Shown in pieces: positions 1 through 8,105 of a DNA stretch of 19,171 bases. This DNA is from Bacteroidales bacterium. Its GTDB lineage: Bacteria > Bacteroidota > Bacteroidia > Bacteroidales > F082. How positions within the stretch are numbered: position 1 is the stretch's first letter; each line of letters begins with the position of its first letter. The position numbers and the translations under genes were made by a program. The notes beneath the pieces are model-generated. The model was given only the letters and a program-made list of their open reading frames with translations, was not told the DNA's origin and searched no databases. The stretch covers positions 1 through 19,171 of the forward strand of contig JAILDR010000170.1 in assembly GCA_024689285.1 (NCBI GenBank), written 5' to 3'.

Positions 1-15
1 CCCTCGGCTTTTTGA
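1..15 (-). terminator. Possible clpB terminator, cut by the window edge
   Basis: Read on the minus strand, the bases just after the clpB stop are an A run followed by GCCGAGGG. This resembles the first arm of a rho-independent terminator of the AAAAAGCC...GGCTTTTT kind. The second arm would lie outside the window, so this is a guess from half a structure. Confidence 0.3.
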
Positions 16-2604
16 TTAGTTCCTGAATAGTATTTCGTTGTCGCCCACGTCGACGATAATCGTCTTCGACTTGTCGACCTTGTCGGCCAGCACCATCTTC
101 GAGAGCGAGTTGAGCAACTCACGCTGCATCATACGCTTCACGGGACGCGCACCATACTGCGGGTTGTAGCTCTGCTTAGCGATGAAGTCGACGGCAGCAT
201 CGGTAATGTCGATGCGGATGTCGTTGGCGACCAGCATCTTCTGCACGCTGCGGAACTGCATCCTCACGATGTCAGCAATCTGGCTCTCGTCCAAAGGCTT
301 GAACATGATGATGTCGTCGACACGGTTCAAGAACTCAGGCCGCATGAACTGCTTCAATTGCTCCATCACCTCGTTGCGGGTCTTCTCGAAAACCTCCTCA
401 TCGTTGCTGCCGTTGAGCATGGAGAAATTCTCCTGGATGATGTTGGCGCCGATGTTGGAGGTCATGATGACGATGGTGTTCTTGAAGTCAACCGTACGTC
501 CCTTGTTGTCGGTAAGACGGCCGTCGTCAAGCACCTGCAGCAGGATGTTGAACACGTCGGGGTGTGCCTTCTCGATTTCATCCAGCAGGATGACGGAATA
601 CGGCTTGCGGCGCACGGCCTCAGTCAGCTGGCCGCTCTCTTCGTAGCCCACATATCCTGGAGGCGCTCCGATGAGTCGCGACACCGTGTGACGCTCCTGA
701 TACTCCGACATATCGATACGCACCATAGCGTTCTCGTCGTCGAAGAGGAACTCGGCCAAAGCCTTGGCCAACTCAGTCTTACCCACGCCCGTGGTACCCA
801 TAAAGATGAACGAACCGATAGGGCGCTTGGCGTCCTGCAAGCCGGCACGGCTGCGGCGGATAGCATCGCTGACGGCGGTAATGGCCTCGTCTTGGCCTAC
901 CACACGCTTGTGCAGCTCGTCTTCGAGGTGCAGCAGCTTCTCGCGTTCGCTCTGCATCATCTTGTTGACCGGGATGCCCGTCCAACGCGACACAATTTCG
1001 GCCACATCGTCGGAGCCCACTTCCTCGTCCACCAGCGGATGGTCGCCCTGCGCCTGCAAGAGGTCGGCCTTGGCCTTCCCGATGGCGGCTTCAGCCTCGC
1101 GCATCTTGCCGTAACGCAGCTCAGCCACGCGGCCATAGTCACCGTCGCGCTCGGCCACTTCGGCCTGATGCTTATAAACCTCTATGTTGTTCTTTTCTTT
1201 CTGGATAAGCTCCACGTAGTGGCGCTCGGTCTCCCACTTGGCCTTGATGGCAGAGCGTTTGTCGTTCAGCTCGGCCAGCTCCTTCCCTATTTCTTCCACC
1301 TTTTTGGTGTCGTTCTCGCGCTTGATGGCCTCGCGCTCAATCTCCAATTGGCGGATGGCGCGCTCGACGTCCTCAAGCTCTTCTGGCACCGAGTCGATTT
1401 GCAGCCTCAGACGCGAGGCGGCCTCGTCAATCAAGTCGATGGCCTTGTCGGGCAGGAAACGGTCGCTGATATAACGCACCGAGAGCTGCACGGCCGCGAT
1501 GATGGCCTCGTCGAGGATACGGATGTGGTGGTGGGTCTCGTAACGCTCCTTCAAGCCACGTAGGATACTGATGGCCGAAGCCTCGTCAGGCTCGTCAACC
1601 ATCACCTTCTGGAACCTACGCTCCAGCGCCTTGTCCTTCTCAAAATACTGTTGGTATTCCTTCAAAGTGGTGGCACCGATGGCACGCAGCTCGCCACGCG
1701 ACAGAGCAGGTTTAAGGATGTTGGCCGCATCCATAGCGCCTTCGCCGCCGCCCGCACCCACCAGGGTGTGTATCTCGTCGATAAACAGGATGACTTCGCC
1801 GTCGCTGTCGACGACTTCCTTGACGACGTTCTTCAGACGCTCCTCAAACTCGCCCTTGTATTTGGCACCAGCCAGCAAAGCACCCATATCCAGCGAGAAC
1901 ACGGTCTTGCTCTTCAGGTTCTCAGGCACGTCGCGGTTGACGATACGCTGGGCAAGCCCCTCCACGATAGCGGTCTTACCCACGCCAGGCTCTCCTATTA
2001 ATATAGGGTTGTTCTTGGTGCGTCGGCTCAGGATTTGCAGCACACGACGAATCTCTTCGTCACGACCGATGACCGGGTCGAGTTTGCCTTCGCGCGCCAA
2101 GTCGTTCAGGTTTTTGGCGAAGCGGTTCAGACTGTCGTAATTCTGCTCGGCATCCTGCGAGTCTACCTTCTTGCCTTTGCGGAACTGCATGATGGCCTGC
2201 TCCAGTTCGCTCTTGCGGATGCCCTGGTCCTTCATCATTTGCGAGGCATAGCCTCCGCTTTCAAAAACGGCCAACAGCATGTGCTCGACGGAGACGTATT
2301 CGTCGCCCATTTTCTTGGCCAAAGCCAAGGCATCGCCGAAAATCTTGCTGACCTCGGAAGAGTAATACAGCTCAGTACCGCTGCTGCGCGGTTGCGAGTT
2401 GATGGCCTGGTCAAGGGATTCGTTGAGGCGGCTCAGGTTGACGCCCAGCTTTTTCATCAGGTTGGGCACCAAGTAATCGTCGCTCAACAGCATACCCTTC
2501 AGCAGGTGGATGGCCTCAATGGTCTGGCTCTGGTGGGATTGAGCAATCTCCTGAGCCTTCCCAATGGCTTCCTGCGATTTGATGGTGAATTGATTGATGT
2601 TCAT
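16..2604 (-). CDS. clpB: ATP-dependent disaggregase ClpB
   Basis: Cytoplasmic AAA+ hexamer that pulls polypeptides out of aggregates together with DnaK/DnaJ/GrpE. The 862 residues match the usual ClpB length. Order of parts: Clp N-domain (about 1-145); first ATPase domain with Walker A GEPGVGKT at 204-211, Walker B ending D276-E277 and pore-loop Tyr249 in KYKGEF; the charged coiled-coil middle domain (about 410-525) that separates ClpB from ClpA/ClpC; second ATPase domain with Walker A GTTGVGKT at 603-610, Walker B D675-E676 and pore-loop Tyr651 in GYVG. The ATG follows an A-rich stretch without a Shine-Dalgarno sequence. It lies downstream of trkH on the same strand but 272 nt away, so it is probably its own unit. 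Its upstream region has no TAnnTTTG box but holds an inverted repeat (2677-2697). Confidence 0.98.
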   Translation of the reverse strand: MNINQFTIKSQEAIGKAQEIAQSHQSQTIEAIHLLKGMLLSDDYLVPNLMKKLGVNLSRLNESLDQAINSQPRSSGTELYYSSEVSKIFGDALALAKKMGDEYVSVEHMLLAVFESGGYASQMMKDQGIRKSELEQAIMQFRKGKKVDSQDAEQNYDSLNRFAKNLNDLAREGKLDPVIGRDEEIRRVLQILSRRTKNNPILIGEPGVGKTAIVEGLAQRIVNRDVPENLKSKTVFSLDMGALLAGAKYKGEFEERLKNVVKEVVDSDGEVILFIDEIHTLVGAGGGEGAMDAANILKPALSRGELRAIGATTLKEYQQYFEKDKALERRFQKVMVDEPDEASAISILRGLKERYETHHHIRILDEAIIAAVQLSVRYISDRFLPDKAIDLIDEAASRLRLQIDSVPEELEDVERAIRQLEIEREAIKRENDTKKVEEIGKELAELNDKRSAIKAKWETERHYVELIQKEKNNIEVYKHQAEVAERDGDYGRVAELRYGKMREAEAAIGKAKADLLQAQGDHPLVDEEVGSDDVAEIVSRWTGIPVNKMMQSEREKLLHLEDELHKRVVGQDEAITAVSDAIRRSRAGLQDAKRPIGSFIFMGTTGVGKTELAKALAEFLFDDENAMVRIDMSEYQERHTVSRLIGAPPGYVGYEESGQLTEAVRRKPYSVILLDEIEKAHPDVFNILLQVLDDGRLTDNKGRTVDFKNTIVIMTSNIGANIIQENFSMLNGSNDEEVFEKTRNEVMEQLKQFMRPEFLNRVDDIIMFKPLDESQIADIVRMQFRSVQKMLVANDIRIDITDAAVDFIAKQSYNPQYGARPVKRMMQRELLNSLSKMVLADKVDKSKTIIVDVGDNEILFRN

Positions 2605-2676
2605 TTTTGTTTTTCCTTTCTGTTTTTGACGGCTGAACGGGCATCAAAATCCCGGCCAAGGCTGAAGTAATGAAAT

Positions 2677-2697
2677 TTTGGCTTAGTTTATGCCAAA
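2677..2697 (-). promoter_or_regulatory. Inverted repeat upstream of clpB, possible heat-shock operator
   Basis: TTTGGC - 9 nt - GCCAAA is a perfect 6-bp inverted repeat lying 73 nt upstream of the clpB ATG. The 9-nt spacer equals that of the CIRCE operator of HrcA, but the arm sequence is not CIRCE. It is the only symmetric element in the 272-nt region between trkH and clpB that is placed to act on clpB. Function is inferred from position alone. Confidence 0.25.
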
Positions 2698-2743
2698 TTG
2701 TCATTAAATCAAGAAATTAGAAGAATTATTTGTGACATTTTGA

Positions 2744-2830
2744 CAAAATTTCTCGCTGACGGGTAGCCGCGAAAACTACCGCAAAGTCGAAAAAGAGTTG
2801 TCGGATATCGATCTGCACAAATACAATAGC
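2744..2830 (+). pseudogene. Possible C-terminal gene remnant between trkH and clpB
   Basis: On the plus strand, an open stretch without a start codon encodes about 28 residues and ends in TAA. It includes the protein-like string SRENYRKVEKELSDIDLHKY. It sits in the otherwise empty gap between two minus-strand genes. I cannot assign it to a family. It may be the tail of a decayed gene or chance. Confidence 0.2.
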
Positions 2831-2859
2831 TAACGGATATTTCCCTTTTTGGCCCATCC

Positions 2860-2882
2860 AAGTGATGGAGCATGAATCACTT
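2860..2882 (-). terminator. Stem-loop over the trkH stop codon
   Basis: AAGTGAT - 9 nt - ATCACTT is a perfect 7-bp stem around the trkH stop codon. There is no T tract after it on the minus strand, so it would be a weak or factor-assisted terminator or an mRNA 3' end stabiliser. Confidence 0.25.
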
Positions 2883-4376
2883 CGTTTTCCAAACGCCGGG
2901 CGTAAAAAGCAGCAAAACGGTAAAGATTTCAAGACGGCCCACCAACATGTCGAACGAAAGCAACCATTTGGCGGGATTCGATATAGCGTCGAAGTTGCCG
3001 CTGGGACCTGTTATGCCAGAGCCCGGGCCATAGTTGCTGAAACAGGTCAGGAAGGAGATGGCTCCTTCTTCCAGCCCCATCCCAAATGCGGAAAGCAGCA
3101 CCACATTGACCATGAACAGCAGGATAAAAAGCGAGAAAAACGACATCACGCGTTTGATTGCCGTATCGTCGACGCTTTGCCCTGAAATCTTGACGGTATA
3201 CATGGTTGACGAGTGAAGCAATTCGTTGAGGGTTTTCTTCATGGACTTGAACAACACGATGACGCGCACCATCTTGATACCGCCGCTGGTGGAGCCTGCG
3301 CAACCGCCCACAATCATCATCACCACCGTGGGGATAAGGAAAATGCGCCCCCATTGGTCGTAGTCGTAATTGCTGCCCTGAAAGCCCGTATTCGACAGCA
3401 ACGCCACCACATGGAACAACGAAGTCCGTATGCGTTCGCTCTCGGTAGGCGGATGCGAGGCCAGCTGCTCATCTGTTCCCAAGTTGTAACGCATGGAAAA
3501 ATAGAAACGCGCCATGAAAATCATCGTAAAGCCAAGAATGGCCAACAGATACCAACGAAGCTCTTCATTTTTTCTGATGACATCAAAGCGGTTGTTGAAC
3601 AGGAAATGATACATCGCGAAATTGATGCCCGACAGGAACATGAACACGATGCAGACCCACTCGACGTAATGCGACTGGAAATAGCCGATGCTGGCCTGAT
3701 GGGTGCTGAAGCCACCCGTCGCAATAGTAGCAAGCGCATGACAGATGGCGTCAAAACGATTCATCGGTCCAAGATAATAGAACAAAGCGCAAAGCAAAGT
3801 CAAAGCAATATAAATAATCCACAGCAGGCGTGAGGTGGCCTGCATGGTAGGGGCAAGCTTTTCCACACTCAATCCAGGAGCCTCAGCCGCAAAGAGCGAC
3901 ATTTTCTTTGAGCCTTTGGCTACCGATGGGATGAAGGCCAAGGTAAACACCACGACGCCCAAGCCACCCATCCATTGCATCAGGCAACGCCAAAAAAGGA
4001 TGCCGTGCGGCTGATAGTCGATGTGTCCGAGGACGGTAGCACCCGTCGTCGAGAAGCCCGACATGGTCTCAAAAAAAGCATCCGTCACGTTGTCGACCGT
4101 ACCATATAGCAGGAAAGGCAGCATGCCGAACAGCGAGAACAGCACCCAAGAGAGCGCCACCACCATAAAAGTATCGCGGATTTGCAGCTGTTGGTGTTTG
4201 TTGTGTCCGAGGTTGTAAAGCAAAAGACCGACGGCCCCCGTCAGCGCAGCTGTGATGAGGAATTCATCAAAGTCAGCCTCCCCTGCCACACGATGATAGT
4301 AGCCAGCCACCGCTGCCGTCAGCAGCAAGGCGGCGGCCTCAATCAGCAGCAGAACGCCAAACAGCTTGCTTTTCAT
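2877..4376 (-). CDS. trkH: TrkH-type potassium uptake protein
   Basis: Inner-membrane K+ translocation subunit of the SKT (TrkH/TrkG/KtrB) superfamily. At 499 residues it is full length. All four pore loops are visible, each with its filter glycine: SGFSTTGAT near 106-114, ATGGFST near 219-225, SNTGFQGSN near 328-336, and SNYGPGSGITG near 447-457. Between them lie the expected paired hydrophobic helices. The C-terminus ends just after a GRLEIF motif (480-485), as in relatives. It starts 6 nt after the DUF2750 gene and is the last gene of the yidC operon. TrkH normally works with a cytoplasmic nucleotide-binding TrkA ring. No trkA is in this window, so the partner must be encoded elsewhere. 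Confidence 0.95.
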   Translation of the reverse strand: MKSKLFGVLLLIEAAALLLTAAVAGYYHRVAGEADFDEFLITAALTGAVGLLLYNLGHNKHQQLQIRDTFMVVALSWVLFSLFGMLPFLLYGTVDNVTDAFFETMSGFSTTGATVLGHIDYQPHGILFWRCLMQWMGGLGVVVFTLAFIPSVAKGSKKMSLFAAEAPGLSVEKLAPTMQATSRLLWIIYIALTLLCALFYYLGPMNRFDAICHALATIATGGFSTHQASIGYFQSHYVEWVCIVFMFLSGINFAMYHFLFNNRFDVIRKNEELRWYLLAILGFTMIFMARFYFSMRYNLGTDEQLASHPPTESERIRTSLFHVVALLSNTGFQGSNYDYDQWGRIFLIPTVVMMIVGGCAGSTSGGIKMVRVIVLFKSMKKTLNELLHSSTMYTVKISGQSVDDTAIKRVMSFFSLFILLFMVNVVLLSAFGMGLEEGAISFLTCFSNYGPGSGITGPSGNFDAISNPAKWLLSFDMLVGRLEIFTVLLLFTPGVWKTK

Positions 4377-4382
4377 GGTGTT

Positions 4383-4799
4383 TTATTGCCAAGGTTGGGC
4401 CCAGCCGTCGCCGTAATCGAAGTCGTCGTCCAAGTCGTCGTCATCGTCTTTCTCCTTATACGAGTCGTCGGAGTAAGGCTTCACCCACTTGCGGAAATTG
4501 GCCGACGACAAAGCGGTAATCTCCCCTTCGCTTACAGGCGAGACGGCTATGTCAATCTCATCGTTGGCCAGCTCCCTCAACCAATGTTCCAACTCTGAAA
4601 AGCCCATGTTGGTTACCGTGTAGCCTTCCCATTCGCCGCCTGCCGACTTTGCAGCCATCTCCTCCGATTCCCAGAGGGGGACATACGAATTGCCATCGTT
4701 GTCCTCAAGCATGGCGAAAAAGCCGGCTTTGGCTTCCAACAGCCAAACGTTGCGCGATTCGAGAATGGCGTCAAGAAAATGTTTGAGTTTTTCTTCCAT
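4383..4799 (-). CDS. DUF2750-like small acidic protein
   Basis: A soluble protein of 138 residues with no signal peptide or membrane segment. The segment VWLLEAKAGFFAML (18-31), the following DGNSYVPLWESEE, and a later region ending near residue 102 fit my recollection of the DUF2750 family, whose role is unknown. The last ~30 residues are a strongly acidic, probably disordered tail rich in Asp. The gene lies 2 nt after yidC and 6 nt before trkH, so it is co-transcribed and perhaps translationally coupled with them. The family call rests on motif recall and was not searched. The gene itself is well supported by the tight spacing. Confidence 0.8.
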   Translation of the reverse strand: MEEKLKHFLDAILESRNVWLLEAKAGFFAMLEDNDGNSYVPLWESEEMAAKSAGGEWEGYTVTNMGFSELEHWLRELANDEIDIAVSPVSEGEITALSSANFRKWVKPYSDDSYKEKDDDDDLDDDFDYGDGWAQPWQ

Positions 4800-4801
4800 C
4801 G

Positions 4802-6742
4802 TTAGCGCTTTTTCTGTTGTTGTTGCATCTTGGCCTGTTGTTTCTGGGCTTCCTCAAGGCGCTTCATGAAGTTCGACTTCTTCTGCGGCTTCCTCTTGTT
4901 CTCCTCAATGGTGGCGCGCACCTTGTCCTCGTCAATCATCTTACGGAAGATGAACATTTGGACGAAAGTGATGATGTTGACCAGCATGTAATAGTAGCTC
5001 AAGCCAGCCGAGTAATTGTTGAAGATGCCGAAGAACATGATGGGCATGAGATACATCATCCATTTCATGGGCTTCATCTGCGGATTGCTGGAATAATCCA
5101 TCTGTTTGTTGTTCACATAAGTGTAGATGAAGGTGGTGATGGTCATCAGGAGGGTGAACAGGCTCAGGTGATCCATACCGAAAATCTTCGGGAAGGTGAC
5201 GATAGCATCGTAAGTCGAGAGGTCGTCAGCCCAAAGGAAAGCCTGCTGGCGCAACTCGATACTGGCGGGGAAGAAACGGAAGATGGCGATGAGGATAGGG
5301 AACTGCAACAAGGCCGGCAAGCATCCTGAGGCGGGACTCACACCTGCCTGACGTTGCAGGTTCAATATAGCCTGCTGTTTCTTCATGGCATCCTCCTCTT
5401 TGGGGTATTTTGCGTTGATGGCTTCCATCTCCGGCTTCAAGACGCGGGTAATGGCCGACGACTTGTAAGACTTGAATGCCAAGGGGAAGAGCAAAGTCTT
5501 GATGATGATAGTCAGAATGAGGATGACGATACCATAGTTCCAACCGTAGTGGCTCAACCAGTTGAACACTTCGATTACGCCATAGTTGATCCAACGAATC
5601 AGGAAGAAACTGCCCAAGTTGATTTGGTCCTCAAGACCCAGCTTGTAGCTGCGCAAGGTCTTGAAATGGTTGGGGCCAAAATAGAGCTTCATCGGGATGA
5701 CGTTGTTCTCGGCTTGCATGTCGTAAGGTACCTCTATATTGGCCGACATCGACTTGTAATAGCGCGGGTTGTCAGATTTGCGGGTGCTCATAGCCACCTT
5801 GGCATTCTCAAATGCGTTGTCGGCTATGATGACGTTGCAGAAGAAACGTTGCTTAAATGAGACCCATTTCAGCTTGTTGGTGACGGTCTGTTCGCTGTCC
5901 TTGTTTACCGCAAGATGGTCCACATCCTTGTCGTTCAGCGAACGATAGTAGACCGACTCATCGGCAAAACGGTCGGCACTCTTCTCTTGCTTCATCAGGT
6001 CGACGTCCCAGTCGATACTCATGTAGTCGGCATTAGAGGCAATCACATCTTTCAGGCCGACCGTACGGATATCGAAACCCACCATATAATTGTCGCTCTC
6101 AACGGTATAGACATACTCCAGGTATTTTTGCGGGTCATCGGTCACCAGGCGCATGGCGAAAACGAGGCTTTCCCCGTCGTCCACAGTCAAGTTGCCGCCC
6201 GAATAAGGCTGGCCGTTCACATAAGGACGGAAGTAGAACTGCGACGTGTTGACAATACGGTTGTTGGCGAAAAACGACAGGTCGAACTTGGCAGTTGCCG
6301 TGTCAAACATGACGAGTTGCAGAGAATCATACGTCTTGTATTCCTTCAGTTCCACTTTCTTGAAGAAACCGCCGAGGGTGCTTAGGGTGAGCCGCTGCAG
6401 TTTGTTTTCGATGGTAAAGGTTTTTTCCTCGCCATTGGCCGAAGCAGCAAAGACACCATATTTGTCGCGCATGAGGGCGTCCTGACGAGCCGCGATTGAA
6501 GCCGAATCCATTCCGGAAAGCGCAGCCGTATCGGCAAATTGAGCCAGAGCCGTTGCTTGCTGGCGTTGTTCCGCTTGGCGGAGCGAGTCCAAAGCCATTT
6601 GCTCCAAACGCACCCGACGAATGGAATCCTGTATGCGCTGGCGCTCGGCCATCTGTTCTTTTGAGGGGGTCATGAAATACATCCAGCCAAAAAGGATGGC
6701 TGCGATGAGCACAAAACCAATGATGGTGTTTTTATTGTTCAT
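4802..6742 (-). CDS. yidC: Membrane protein insertase YidC
   Basis: Inserts and folds inner-membrane proteins, alone or with SecYEG. The 646 residues show the Gram-negative layout: an N-terminal anchor helix (about 4-24), a large periplasmic beta domain (about 95-370), then the conserved five-helix insertase core starting near 375. In the first core helix, Lys415 (IIIKTLLFPL) sits where E. coli YidC has the groove Arg366. The QxxPSxxG-like region reads QAGVSPASGCLPALLQFPI (465-483). The C-terminus is a basic, Gln-rich tail, as expected for a ribosome-contacting end. The ATG is preceded by a good TAnnTTTG promoter about 30 nt upstream. It is the first gene of the yidC - DUF2750 - trkH operon. 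Confidence 0.97.
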   Translation of the reverse strand: MNNKNTIIGFVLIAAILFGWMYFMTPSKEQMAERQRIQDSIRRVRLEQMALDSLRQAEQRQQATALAQFADTAALSGMDSASIAARQDALMRDKYGVFAASANGEEKTFTIENKLQRLTLSTLGGFFKKVELKEYKTYDSLQLVMFDTATAKFDLSFFANNRIVNTSQFYFRPYVNGQPYSGGNLTVDDGESLVFAMRLVTDDPQKYLEYVYTVESDNYMVGFDIRTVGLKDVIASNADYMSIDWDVDLMKQEKSADRFADESVYYRSLNDKDVDHLAVNKDSEQTVTNKLKWVSFKQRFFCNVIIADNAFENAKVAMSTRKSDNPRYYKSMSANIEVPYDMQAENNVIPMKLYFGPNHFKTLRSYKLGLEDQINLGSFFLIRWINYGVIEVFNWLSHYGWNYGIVILILTIIIKTLLFPLAFKSYKSSAITRVLKPEMEAINAKYPKEEDAMKKQQAILNLQRQAGVSPASGCLPALLQFPILIAIFRFFPASIELRQQAFLWADDLSTYDAIVTFPKIFGMDHLSLFTLLMTITTFIYTYVNNKQMDYSSNPQMKPMKWMMYLMPIMFFGIFNNYSAGLSYYYMLVNIITFVQMFIFRKMIDEDKVRATIEENKRKPQKKSNFMKRLEEAQKQQAKMQQQQKKR

Positions 6743-6770
6743 TACGATTCAAATTTTGCAAAACAGGGTG

Positions 6771-6778
6771 CAAAAGTA
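6771..6778 (-). promoter_or_regulatory. Bacteroidota -7 box of the yidC operon
   Basis: On the minus strand TACTTTTG followed by C matches the TAnnTTTG consensus of the Bacteroidota primary sigma factor, about 30 nt before the yidC ATG. I see no clear TTTG at the -33 position. Confidence 0.7.
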
Positions 6779-6819
6779 CGAAAAAAAGGAAACGCAGCAG
6801 GCGGTTTTTCACCGAAAAC

Positions 6820-7322
6820 CTATAAAACCGTCACCTGCTTCGTTTCAACGCCCTTTGCTGTCACAACCTTGATGAAATACGTTCCTGCTTTTTGCTGGCT
6901 AAAGTCATATTCAAAGACATCGCCATCGGCATCGCTTCCAGACACCTTCTCTCCAAGGATATTGGAAATGCTGATGCTCTTAATCTCCCCTGCTTCAACC
7001 CAAACCTTACCGTTTGTCGGATTGGGGTAGACCGCTGTACCAAGGGATTCGATTTCCGAAATCGCCGTATATAGCCGTTGTCATTGTTCACGCTCCACAC
7101 ATAACTGTTGGCAAAGGTAGCTGTAGTTACAGCAGGAAGCACGTCCGACGCAACCGACACCGAACCTAAATCCTGCATAGTAAATGAGATATACTTGTAT
7201 TCTGCCGGGTTTGGGGGTAATATGTATCCAAACCAATTGGCGGTTGATAACGGTCCCGGCTGTGCGTTGACCATGCCGGAAAACACGAATAACAACAGGA
7301 ACAGATGTAAATACTTTTTCAT
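6820..7322 (-). pseudogene. Broken type IX secretion cargo protein
   Basis: The first ~86 residues, from the ATG at 7322, begin with a signal peptide (MKKYLHLFLLLFVFSGMVNA) followed by a mature region (NWFGYI...KYISF...TTATFANSYVWSV) that resembles the N-terminus of the intact cargo protein at 9254-10615. Around 7070 the sense frame changes. In the next frame a complete type A sorting domain follows (LGTAVYPNPTNGKVW ... AGTYFIKVVTAKGVETKQVTVL) and stops at 6820. About 290 residues that the relative has between these parts are absent. This looks like an internal deletion with a frame change. Read straight through, the first frame gives a 153-residue protein ending at 6861 without a sorting signal. 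A 15-base palindrome (7050-7064) sits at the junction. Confidence 0.75.
7050..7064. repeat. Perfect 15-base palindrome at the pseudogene junction
   Basis: CGATTTC-C-GAAATCG reads the same on both strands apart from the central base. It lies within about 15 bases of the point where the broken cargo gene changes frame. Confidence 0.5.
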
Positions 7323-7356
7323 GATAATTAAGATTTAGTTTGACATTATTATTTTT

Positions 7357-7809
7357 TTATCTGCACATTCTATCAATAATCTCCTTGTGTTGCGGGTAAT
7401 CGAGCAGCAGCTCTTCCTTCTTCGCCAACTCAAAATTTTCAAAGGTGAAGGCAGGAGCCACGGCGCAGCCCACGAGCGATAACCCCTTTTTACCAGGCAA
7501 TTCCGCAGCAAACCAATGCTCCGGTTCTATGACGACCTGCATCTCACCATCGGCAGAAAGATGATGCGTCTTCAATTCTCCGTCGGGAGCGATAACGTAG
7601 ATGTCGAGTGGTTCGCCAGCATGGTAATACCAGATCTCCACCACATCATGCAAACGATGGAAAGCTGAGAAATCCCCTTCGCAAAGCATGTAATAAATGG
7701 TGGAAATCCGCTTCTTGCCTTTTTCATCATTGCCGTACACCTGTCGGTACCAACCGCCTTCGGGATGAGGCATGAGACCAAGTTTTTGAATGTATTCCTT
7801 TGCGTCCAT
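7357..7809 (-). CDS. Cupin_5 (DUF985) family protein
   Basis: A single-domain cytoplasmic cupin of 150 residues, the usual size for the family. Hallmarks in order: LGLMPHPEGGWYRQVY (10-25), STIYYML (36-42), FHRLHDVVEIWYYHAGEPL (50-68) with candidate metal/ligand residues His51, Glu58 and His63, then HWFAAEL (98-104) and LVGCAVAPAFTFENFELA (112-129). The biochemical role is unknown; relatives have been compared to sugar-binding or isomerase-type cupins. I chose the ATG at 7809. An upstream ATG at 7818 would leave almost no leader after the promoter, and a TTG at 7833 lies inside the promoter box. It is 34 nt upstream of the broken cargo gene on the same strand. Confidence 0.93.
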   Translation of the reverse strand: MDAKEYIQKLGLMPHPEGGWYRQVYGNDEKGKKRISTIYYMLCEGDFSAFHRLHDVVEIWYYHAGEPLDIYVIAPDGELKTHHLSADGEMQVVIEPEHWFAAELPGKKGLSLVGCAVAPAFTFENFELAKKEELLLDYPQHKEIIDRMCR

Positions 7810-7830
7810 AACGTACATTTTACATTGGCG

Positions 7831-7838
7831 CAAAAATA
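7831..7838 (-). promoter_or_regulatory. -7 box of the Cupin_5 gene
   Basis: Minus-strand TATTTTTG followed by C is an exact TAnnTTTG match, 22 nt before the chosen ATG. An inverted repeat (7835-7856) overlaps its upstream edge. Confidence 0.65.
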
Positions 7839-7856
7839 TGAAAAATAATTCATATT
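7835..7856. promoter_or_regulatory. Inverted repeat overlapping the Cupin_5 promoter
   Basis: AATATGAA - 6 nt - TTCATATT is a perfect 8-bp inverted repeat that shares bases with the -7 box and covers the spacer upstream of it. A dimeric repressor bound here would block the promoter. The AT-rich setting makes chance symmetry possible. Confidence 0.3.
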
Positions 7857-8003
7857 CTTGAACAGCTTTAGTGCCACGACCTTTTTTTTCACTTTTGCAG
7901 CATTTCCATTTCTCAGCTCAACGTGTTTTCCTGTTTCAACGTGACCGATTTGATTTTTTTGCAAAAACAGAGAAACATCGCTTGCGATATAAAAACAAAG
8001 TTG

Positions 8004-8011
8004 TAATTTTG
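8004..8011 (+). promoter_or_regulatory. -7 box of the radical SAM gene
   Basis: TAATTTTG followed by C is an exact TAnnTTTG match. Nineteen bases upstream is CTTG (7981-7984), a 3/4 match to the -33 TTTG. That -33 site lies inside a 12-base palindrome (ATCGC-TT-GCGAT, 7977-7988). The leader to the chosen ATG would be about 90 nt. The rest of the gap from 7857 to 8003 shows nothing else I can support. Confidence 0.6.
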
Positions 8012-8105
8012 CATCGTGAACGACATAACAGCATTTTGCCTTTTCGGCCTACGACCGCAATAACGGCAGTAACAAAACTAATTGACTATCATAATCTCTC
8101 AAAAT

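Noticed and set aside
358..1563. 401-codon open frame on the plus strand opposite clpB
   Set aside because: It lies entirely antisense to a clearly functional clpB. Its His/Val/Leu-rich composition is what the reverse of this gene gives, and it shows no motif or promoter.
4938..5329. Plus-strand open frames opposite yidC
   Set aside because: They are antisense to conserved insertase helices, rich in His/Val/Glu, and have no supporting signal.
6861..7070. C-terminal half of the 153-codon frame in the broken cargo gene as real protein
   Set aside because: The competing frame encodes a complete type IX sorting domain over the same bases. The 153-codon version shows no motif there.
7875..7895. 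CACTTTTGC as a further promoter box
   Set aside because: It misses the T of TAnnTTTG and is over 200 nt from the radical SAM start, where a perfect box lies closer.
8082..8105. TTG start for the radical SAM gene
   Set aside because: An ATG eight codons later in an A-rich context is more likely, and the extra residues add no recognisable feature.
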